From JBPYFK01 sp051984675 (GTDB lineage Bacteria; Actinomycetota; Actinomycetes; Mycobacteriales; Pseudonocardiaceae): 64,000 nt of DNA. The stretch lies in NCBI GenBank assembly GCA_051984675.1, contig JBPYFK010000190.1:111391-175390 (forward strand), written 5' to 3'. The notes beneath the pieces were generated by a model. The model made no database searches and had not been told where the DNA came from. It saw nothing but the letters and a program-made list of their open reading frames with translations. Made by a program: the position numbers and the translations under genes. Position 1 is the first letter of the stretch, and the number at the start of each line of letters is the position of its first letter. Below, piece after piece: positions 58,600 through 64,000 of the stretch.

Positions 58600-60768
58600 T
58601 CAGGCCACTCGGCGTCGGTCCTCTCGGGCCGCCCGGACGACGCCGGCGACGCTTTCCGCCGACAGCTCCTCCAACCTCAGGCAGGGCGCGCCGAGCACCA
58701 CCGCCACCTGGCTGGCCAGCCCCAGCCGCACCGGCCCGTTCTCGCAGTCCACCACGATCGACGCGACCCCCTGCTCGGCGAGCAGCCCGGCCGCGCGCAG
58801 GGCGTCCGCTACCGCCTTTCGGGAGCGGGTGGCGTTCTTACCACCGCTTTCGCGCCCTCCGGCCGCTGAATCCACGGCAACGGTGGCCTTGCCATCAGTC
58901 AGCAGCACCAGCAGCGTTCGCCGTTGCGGATCGCGCAGCCGTTCAGTGGCCACGACCTTGCGTGCTGTGAGCAACCCATCCGCCAGCGGTGTCCGTCCGC
59001 CGGTCCGCAGCTGGCGCATCCGCGTCGCCGCCATGTCCACAGAGGACGTCGGTGGAAGCGCGACCTCGGACGTGTCGCCGCGAAACGTCACGACCCCGAC
59101 CTTGTCCCGCCGCTGGTAGGCGTCGCGAAGCAGGGAGAGCACCGCACCGCTGACGGCCGACATGCGCTCGCGAGCGGCCATCGAACCGGACGCATCCACC
59201 GCGAACAGCACCAGGTTGCCCTCGCGCCCCTCACGGACCGAATGTCTCAGGTCCTCCGGCCGCAGCGACAGTCCAGGCCCGCGCCGCCCCCGGGCGACCT
59301 GGTGCGGTGCCGCGACCGCCAGCGTCGCCGGGACATGCAGCCCGGCTCCCTCCACTGTGGACGCGCGGATCACCTGTCCGAACCGGGACCGGGCCCGGGA
59401 GCGCCGTCCCGGCGCGCCCTCTCCGAGTCCCGGGATCTCCAGCAGGCGCGCCCGGAACGCCGGCGCCGGCGCAGCCGGCGCGCGGTCGCCCGGCGCCCGC
59501 CCCTGGTCGGGGCGGTCGGCTTCGCCGTCCGCCCCGGAAGCGCCGGGGTTCGCGCCAGCGCCGTTCGCGCCGCTGCGCGGCGCTTCCGGCGCGTCCGGCG
59601 CGTCGGCCGGCGCACCCCCGCCGGGGCCGTCCGGCGGGTCCTCCGGCCCATCCGGGCCGTCGTCGGGACCGCCGCCCGGGCCGCCGCCATCCGGCGGTTC
59701 GGCGTCACCGTCGCCGGTGTTCTCGGCGGCCTGCTCGGCCGCCTGCTGCAGGGCTTCCTGCAGCTTGTCCTCGTCCACCCCGGGCTCGTCGAACGGGTCG
59801 CGGCGCCGCCGGTGCGGCAGGGCCAGCCTCGCGGCGGCCTCCACATCGGCTTCGCCGACGGCGTCCGCGCCGCGCCATGCCGCGTGCGCCACGGCCGTGC
59901 GAGCCAGGACCAGGTCCGCGCGCATGCCGTCGACTTCGAAAGCCGCGCACAGCGCGGCGATGCGGCGCAACTCGGAGTCCGGCAGCACAACGGACGGCAG
60001 GCGCTCGCGGGCGGTCGTGATCTGCTGCGCCAGTTCCGCGTCCTGCTTCTCCCAGTGCTGAGCGAATTCGACCGGGTTCGCTTCGTACGCGAGCCGGCGG
60101 CGGACGACCTCGGTGCGGGTGGCGACCTCACGCGAAGCGGCCACCTGCACCGTCAGGCCGAAGCGGTCCAGCAACTGCGGGCGAAGCTCGCCTTCCTCCG
60201 GGTTCATCGTGCCGACCAGCAGGAACGATGCGGCATGCGAAAGGGACACGCCTTCGCGCTCGACATGCGCCCGGCCCATCGCGGCGGCGTCCAGAAGCAG
60301 GTCGACGAGGTGGTCGTGCAGCAGGTTCACCTCGTCCACGTACAGGACACCGCGATGGGCGGCGGCCAGCAGGCCCGGCTGGTAGGCACGCACACCCTCG
60401 GTCAACGCCCGTTCCAGGTCCAGTGACCCGACCAGGCGATCCTCGGTCGCGCCGACCGGCAGCTCGACGAGCTGCGCCGGGCGGCGAGTCGTGCCGGAAC
60501 CGTCATGCGGGCCGTCCGGGCAGTGCGGGTCCGTATTCGCCGGTGCACAGCCGAAACGGCAGTCCGCCACGACGTCGAGCGCCGGCAGCAGCGACGCGAG
60601 TGCGCGCACCACCGTGGACTTCGCGGTGCCCTTTTCGCCGCGCACCAGCACACCACCGATGCCGGGCTGCACGGCGTTGAGCAACAGGGCCAGCCGGAGA
60701 TCCTCATGACCGACGATCGCGGAGAACGGGAAGCGCGCGCCAGCGCGCGCGGACGGACTGACCGTCAT
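58600..60768 (-). CDS. Fused ChlI-ChlD-type AAA+ chelatase subunit
   Basis: 722 residues from the ATG at 60768 (MTVSPSARAGARFPFSAIVG). N-terminal ChlI AAA+ with Walker A VRGEKGTAKSTVVRALASLL and Walker B YVDEVNLLHDHLVDLLLDAA; a Pro/Gly/Asp/Ala-rich linker (about residues 370-470); C-terminal von Willebrand factor A domain with MIDAS FAVDASGSMAARERMSAVS and LLTDGKATVAVDS. Typical partner of CobN/BchH in metal chelation. No CobN is in this window. Led by its own cobalamin riboswitch. Mycobacterial orthologue by position: the Rv2850c-like gene. Confidence 0.9.
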   Translation of the reverse strand: MTVSPSARAGARFPFSAIVGHEDLRLALLLNAVQPGIGGVLVRGEKGTAKSTVVRALASLLPALDVVADCRFGCAPANTDPHCPDGPHDGSGTTRRPAQLVELPVGATEDRLVGSLDLERALTEGVRAYQPGLLAAAHRGVLYVDEVNLLHDHLVDLLLDAAAMGRAHVEREGVSLSHAASFLLVGTMNPEEGELRPQLLDRFGLTVQVAASREVATRTEVVRRRLAYEANPVEFAQHWEKQDAELAQQITTARERLPSVVLPDSELRRIAALCAAFEVDGMRADLVLARTAVAHAAWRGADAVGEADVEAAARLALPHRRRRDPFDEPGVDEDKLQEALQQAAEQAAENTGDGDAEPPDGGGPGGGPDDGPDGPEDPPDGPGGGAPADAPDAPEAPRSGANGAGANPGASGADGEADRPDQGRAPGDRAPAAPAPAFRARLLEIPGLGEGAPGRRSRARSRFGQVIRASTVEGAGLHVPATLAVAAPHQVARGRRGPGLSLRPEDLRHSVREGREGNLVLFAVDASGSMAARERMSAVSGAVLSLLRDAYQRRDKVGVVTFRGDTSEVALPPTSSVDMAATRMRQLRTGGRTPLADGLLTARKVVATERLRDPQRRTLLVLLTDGKATVAVDSAAGGRESGGKNATRSRKAVADALRAAGLLAEQGVASIVVDCENGPVRLGLASQVAVVLGAPCLRLEELSAESVAGVVRAAREDRRRVA

Positions 60769-60810
60769 CGCGTGTTCCTTCCTCGGGTTCGGACGCCCCG
60801 GTCGGGTTGC

Positions 60811-60958
60811 AAGGGACCGGCAGTGTCCTGACTTCCGGATCTCGGCTCGCCTCCTGGCCTTCCCGGGCACTTCGTGCCCGGTGGCACTGGGAGGAGGCTC
60901 GCTCCCCGGTCACAGTGGCGCCGACCGTGCCGGACTTGAACCCGAAGGTGAACCGCCC
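60811..60958 (-). ncRNA. Cobalamin riboswitch upstream of the chelatase gene
   Basis: On the minus strand: GGTTCAAGTCCGGCACGGTC, then GCGCCACTGTGACC, a GGGCACGAAGTGCCC peripheral hairpin, and the terminal box GGAAGTCAGGACACTGCC. All are AdoCbl aptamer hallmarks. It ends about 45 bp before the chelatase start codon. The rest of 60959-61173 shows no gene. Confidence 0.9.
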
Positions 60959-61173
60959 TCACCGCCCCACGTTGGGAACTGGAGAACTCGGCCCACGGGT
61001 GGCGGGTTCGAACACCGGCTTCCTTACCGATCCCTTGATCGGACCGTGGGGCATCGTCCCAGACGCCCCGCCCTGGGTCCAAGCCCGTGCCACTGACCTG
61101 TAGCGCGGACCACGGTCAGCCACCCCGATCACCCTGATCACGCCGAACCAGGCGAGAGCGGGTTCAGAGCCGA

Positions 61174-61641
61174 TCAGGCGCTCCGGGCGAACTCCCGGCG
61201 CATGTCGACGTGCGGAATGCCGTCCTCGTCGTACTCCTCACCGATCGCGGTAAACCTGAACTTGGCGTAGAAGTCGGCGGTTGAGGTCTGCGCGGACAGC
61301 ACAACCGGTTGGCGGCCGACCTCCGCGAGAGCCGCCCGCATCAGCTTCGCGCCGAGCCCCAGTCCCCGGGCGGTCGTGGCCGTGCATACCCGGCCGATCC
61401 GGAAGGTGCCGTCGGACTCCTCCAGCAACCGCAGGTAACCGAGCACGTAACCGTCGGCGGAGTCGATCCAGAAGTGCCGCGTGCTCGCCTCCAGGTCACG
61501 ACCGTCCAGCTCCGGGTACGGACACCGCTGCTCGACCACGAAGACGTCCACCCGCAGGCGCAGCATTCGGTAGAAGTCATCGGAATCGAGATCGGCGGTG
61601 TACGCCCGGTGCACGGCGGCCGCCAACGGTTGCGAGCTCAT
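61174..61641 (-). CDS. ElaA-like GNAT acetyltransferase
   Basis: 155 residues. The ElaA signature RLRVDVFVVEQRCPYPELDG with ASTRHFWI is present, as is the acetyl-CoA motif IGRVCTATTARGLGLGAKLM. Position next to the chelatase gene corresponds to the GNAT gene Rv2851c in M. tuberculosis (from memory). Substrate unknown. Confidence 0.86.
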   Translation of the reverse strand: MSSQPLAAAVHRAYTADLDSDDFYRMLRLRVDVFVVEQRCPYPELDGRDLEASTRHFWIDSADGYVLGYLRLLEESDGTFRIGRVCTATTARGLGLGAKLMRAALAEVGRQPVVLSAQTSTADFYAKFRFTAIGEEYDEDGIPHVDMRREFARSA

Positions 61642-61826
61642 CCCACGTACCTACCACAGACCAGCCGAATGACAAATGGCGGGAAACACGACATGGTGCC
61701 CGACCGAGCGACGACGCGGGAATTCGCCGTTGCGAACGCCACATCCTGTCACAATGCGTCCCACCAAGATCCATCCCGCCACGATCGGGCGTGCCGCGAC
61801 CGGCCGGTCGGCAGCGGGGCGTCCGC

Positions 61827-62705
61827 TCACAAGGCGCCGTCGGCGAGTTGGACGTTCAGCTCGTCCGCATACGTGGCCAACCGCGTGTACACACCCGGGA
61901 ACCCGGGTCGGCCGCAGCCGGTACCGAAGGAGACCACACCGATGAGGCGATCACCGACCACGAACGGGCCGCCGGAGTCACCGGTGCACGCATCTCGCCC
62001 GCCTTCGGGAACACCCGCGCAGAACATCGCCGCAGGGTTGTACTGGCCGTATGCATGCCGGCACGCGTCGTCCGCGGTGACCGGCACATCCGCCGACCGC
62101 AGCACCTGCGACTGGGAACCGGACTCGCTTGTGCGGCCGTAGCCGAGAACGCGCCCCTGGGTCCCGGGCGAATACAACCCGCTGTCCCCGCTACCAGCCA
62201 CCTGGATCGGCTGCTCGGGGACGGGCGCGGACAACGTCAGGACCGCCACGTCAGCGCCGGCGTTGAAGGACTTGTAGCTCGGGTGCACCCACACTTGGCG
62301 CACGCGCGCTTCGGTGCCCTCGCTGGTGTTGTGCAGGTCGGTCCGCCCCACGACCGCTCGCAACGAAGTCGACGTGCGCCGCACGCCCGTCGTCGGATCA
62401 ATGATGCAGTGCGCGGCGGTGACGACCTTGGTCGGTCGTACCAACGTCGCCCCGCAGAACTGCTCCCCGGAGCTGTTCATCAACGCCACCGACCAGGGAT
62501 TCTGTTGCGGGCGTGCCTCGCTGCCGCCGGTGATCCTGGGCTGCGGCCGCAAGGTCGGCGCGCCACCGGGCCCGGGGGACGCGAGCGCTGGCATCGCGCC
62601 AACCAGCGCCATCGCGACGCTGGACACCACCGCTCCCGCTCCCACCGAGCCCAGCGTTCGGCTCCCCCGCCGAAGCCTGGTCCCGTCACCGCCGCCACGC
62701 CGCAC
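61827..62705 (-). CDS. Secreted trypsin-like (S1) serine protease
   Basis: 292 residues from a GTG at 62705 (a start at 62762 adds 19). Signal peptide with core GSVGAGAVVSSVAMALVGAM and an APAL-type end. Catalytic triad: His in VTAAHCIIDP, Asp in AGADVAVLTL, Ser in CTGDSGGPFVV. Six cysteines in trypsin-like positions. The mature chain begins near ITGGSEARPQQNPWSVALM, as in activated trypsins (IxGG). Extracellular. Paralogous in fold to the partial gene at 63837. Confidence 0.92.
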   Translation of the reverse strand: MRRGGGDGTRLRRGSRTLGSVGAGAVVSSVAMALVGAMPALASPGPGGAPTLRPQPRITGGSEARPQQNPWSVALMNSSGEQFCGATLVRPTKVVTAAHCIIDPTTGVRRTSTSLRAVVGRTDLHNTSEGTEARVRQVWVHPSYKSFNAGADVAVLTLSAPVPEQPIQVAGSGDSGLYSPGTQGRVLGYGRTSESGSQSQVLRSADVPVTADDACRHAYGQYNPAAMFCAGVPEGGRDACTGDSGGPFVVGDRLIGVVSFGTGCGRPGFPGVYTRLATYADELNVQLADGAL

Positions 62706-63080
62706 CAACGGTCCTCCTCGAAGCTGATCCTTGCCGGCGGCACACCGTAATCGCCTGTACACCGAGCGCCGGCCACCCGGCCCAGGCGAGGCAACTCACA
62801 CCGGAGAAGGAAAAAATCCTGTTAAAATTGTGATCAGCAGGAGAAACTTCTGCCCGATACCCAAAATTGCGCGGTTTCATCCTGCACTGTCGCGGGGTCC
62901 GCGTTTCCCGCAGTCGCCGCACCGAGAGTCGACCGCACACGCCCGAGTGGCAGATCACCCCTGATCAGGTGACCGCCGGCGGCCTGCCCGTCGGTGACCT
63001 CCGCGCGCCCCGAGGTGCCACGCGCCGACATGCCATACGCCGTGCCGCGTCGCACGTCCCCGACCAGAAGGAGCACACGA
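62706..63080. promoter_or_regulatory. Divergent promoter region of protease and LysE genes
   Basis: 375 bp, the AT-rich part at 62806-62870 (GGAAAAAATCCTGTTAAAAT). An imperfect inverted repeat, GCAGGAG-AAA-CTTCTGC, sits at 62837-62853. No gene is visible. Confidence 0.45.
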
Positions 63081-63734
63081 ATGCTGGTGGACTTCACGCG
63101 ACTGCCCGCTTTCCTGGCGGCCAGCGCGATCGTCGTCCTGACTCCGGGTGTGGACGTCTTCCTGCTGTTACGCACCTCCCTGCGGTATGGCGTACGCCCC
63201 GGCCTACTCGCGCTCGCCGGCATCCACACCGCGAGCGTCCTCCAGGTGGGTCTCGCGGTCTCCGGGCTGGGCGCGCTGATCAGCCAGCATCCAGCGGTCC
63301 TGCTGGGGTTCAAGTGGATCGGTGCCGCCTACCTCGTTTATCTGGCCGGAACGATCCTGCACGGACTGTTGCTCACCGGCAGGAAGGCAGCCATCGCGAT
63401 ACCGGCGACCTCGGTGTCATCGGGTCCGGTACGGCCCGCCGCCGCGTCCCGCTGGTACCTGCGCGGTCTCCTCAGCAATCTCACCAACCCGAAGATGTTG
63501 CTGTTCAGCCTTGCTTTCCTCCCACAGTTCATCGGTTCGGCCGCGCATCCCACGGCGCAGCTGACGGTCCTCGGCGCGACCTTCCTGGTTGTCGCCGCGA
63601 TGTGGGAGGTCGGCGTCGTGCTCGGTGCCGCACGGATCGCGGACCGGCTGCGCCACCCCCGCATCGCCCGCTCGCTGGAAGCACTCAGCGCGACCGCGTT
63701 CCTGACGATCTCGGTCGCCCTGGTCAGTGGGTGA
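63081..63734 (+). CDS. LysE-family exporter
   Basis: 217 residues from the ATG at 63081 (AAGGAG upstream). Six hydrophobic segments. The opening LPAFLAASAIVVLTPGVDVF and RTSLRYGVRPGLLALAGIHT are the LysE/RhtB signature, and GLLSNLTNPKMLLFSLAFLP is the conserved second-half motif. Exports amino acids or related compounds in relatives. Substrate unknown. An upstream ATG at 62994 is in frame but not family-like. Confidence 0.88.
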   Translation: MLVDFTRLPAFLAASAIVVLTPGVDVFLLLRTSLRYGVRPGLLALAGIHTASVLQVGLAVSGLGALISQHPAVLLGFKWIGAAYLVYLAGTILHGLLLTGRKAAIAIPATSVSSGPVRPAAASRWYLRGLLSNLTNPKMLLFSLAFLPQFIGSAAHPTAQLTVLGATFLVVAAMWEVGVVLGAARIADRLRHPRIARSLEALSATAFLTISVALVSG

Positions 63735-63778
63735 CCGTCATCCGGATCAGGGACGCTGCGTGAGCACCGCTGACAAGC

Positions 63779-63813
63779 CGCGCGGGCAGGACACGTAGGA
63801 GCCTGCCCGCGCG
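63779..63813. terminator. Bidirectional hairpin terminator
   Basis: About 12-bp stem (CGCGCGGGCAGG at 63779-63790 with CCTGCCCGCGCG at 63802-63813), between the LysE stop (63734) and the protease stop (63837). Confidence 0.75.
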
Positions 63814-63836
63814 AGGCTGGTCAGCTGACGAGCCGG

Positions 63837-64000
63837 TTACGAGCCGATCTGTTGCTCCAGCTGGTCGTAATAGGACGCGACCCTGCTGTAGACGCCGTAC
63901 CTGTGCGGACGGGCGCATCCGTCGCCCCACGAGACCAGGCCGATCAGCTTGCCGTCGGCCACCAGCGGTCCGCCCGAATCGCCCTGGCAACTGTCCACAC
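63837..64000 (-). CDS. Trypsin-like (S1) serine protease, C-terminal part only
   Basis: Open from base 64000 to a TAA at 63837-63839 (53 codons visible). Reads DSCQGDSGGPLVADGKLIG, with the catalytic Ser motif GDSGGP, then LVSWGDGCARPHRYGVYSRV and a short C-terminus. The N-terminal His and Asp parts lie outside the window. It is similar in layout to the complete protease at 61827-62705, so this may be a pair of paralogues flanking the LysE gene. Confidence 0.88.
   Translation of the reverse strand, partial: VDSCQGDSGGPLVADGKLIGLVSWGDGCARPHRYGVYSRVASYYDQLEQQIGS

Noticed and set aside
60990..61060. tRNA-like T-loop (GGGTTCGAACACC) upstream of the second riboswitch.
   Set aside because: No matching acceptor, D or anticodon arms. 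The flanking stems do not pair.

Overview
The window is about 64 kb of high-GC actinobacterial chromosome. Gene content (FtsK with a long low-complexity N-terminus, ThyX, RNase J, a Gly/Pro-rich IF-2, chaplin-like secreted proteins, DUF1876, DUF4097, DUF4439 and TIGR03085 proteins) and gene order point to the Pseudonocardiales (Amycolatopsis/Saccharopolyspora-like). The genus is my inference. Nearly all housekeeping genes lie on the minus strand. Their order recalls, from memory, the Mycobacterium tuberculosis stretch from ftsK through rnj, dapA, thyX, dapB, the M16 protease, pnp, rpsO, ribF, truB, dinF, nrnA, rbfA, infB, ylxR, nusA, rimP, proS and cysG to cobB, cobO, the chelatase gene and a GNAT gene. 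I see no rRNA, tRNA, transposase, prophage or CRISPR array.

Layout. 1-947: secreted BNR-repeat (sialidase-like) protein, cut by the window edge. 1092-4687: ftsK, and a PlsC-type acyltransferase on plus. 4759-5874: three tandem 85-residue chaplin-like secreted proteins. 6155-7683: a broken DUF4389 gene diverging from an SPFH (band 7) membrane protein and a ribbon-helix-helix protein. 7727-12112: rnj, dapA, a TIGR03085 protein and thyX. 12268-18804: an accessory block with an RHH protein, a DUF4097 protein, a YcaQ-type glycosylase, a large LuxR-type ATPase regulator, a GNAT and a TPR membrane protein. 18812-23886: dapB, M16 peptidase, pnp, rpsO. 24040-30450: thpR, an XRE regulator, ribF, truB, a MATE transporter, nrnA, rbfA. 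30471-36171: DUF503, infB, ylxR, nusA, rimP. 36456-45830: a lipoprotein/DUF4439 pair, YjbQ, membrane-anchored proteins, a methyltransferase, proS, a VOC protein, YaaA and an APC permease. 45934-60768: cobalamin biosynthesis. 61174-64000: an ElaA-like GNAT, two trypsin-like secreted proteases and a LysE exporter.

The cobalamin region has two cobalamin riboswitches. One precedes a short coupled ORF, cobH, cbiX and cysG. The other precedes a fused ChlI-ChlD chelatase gene, followed by cobO, cobB, cobI, cobM, cbiD, cobL, a cbiG-cobJ fusion and a 2[4Fe-4S] ferredoxin, most of them linked by 4-base start/stop overlaps. CbiX, CbiD and CbiG are markers of the early-cobalt (anaerobic-type) route. CobG, CobN and a CbiJ/CobK reductase are absent from the window.

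The most unusual observations are: (1) at four genes the last codons plus the stop codon are copied in tandem just downstream, so that each frame ends in a small array of stop-bearing 14-19 bp repeats; (2) CobM carries a roughly 215-residue Lys/Ala/Thr-rich, histone-H1-like tail; (3) the chaplin-like triplet has a conserved leader; (4) two RHH gene pairs carry palindromes at or near their starts, one with paired octamers one helical turn apart that overlap the start codon; (5) an 18-codon ORF sits between a cobalamin riboswitch and cobH.
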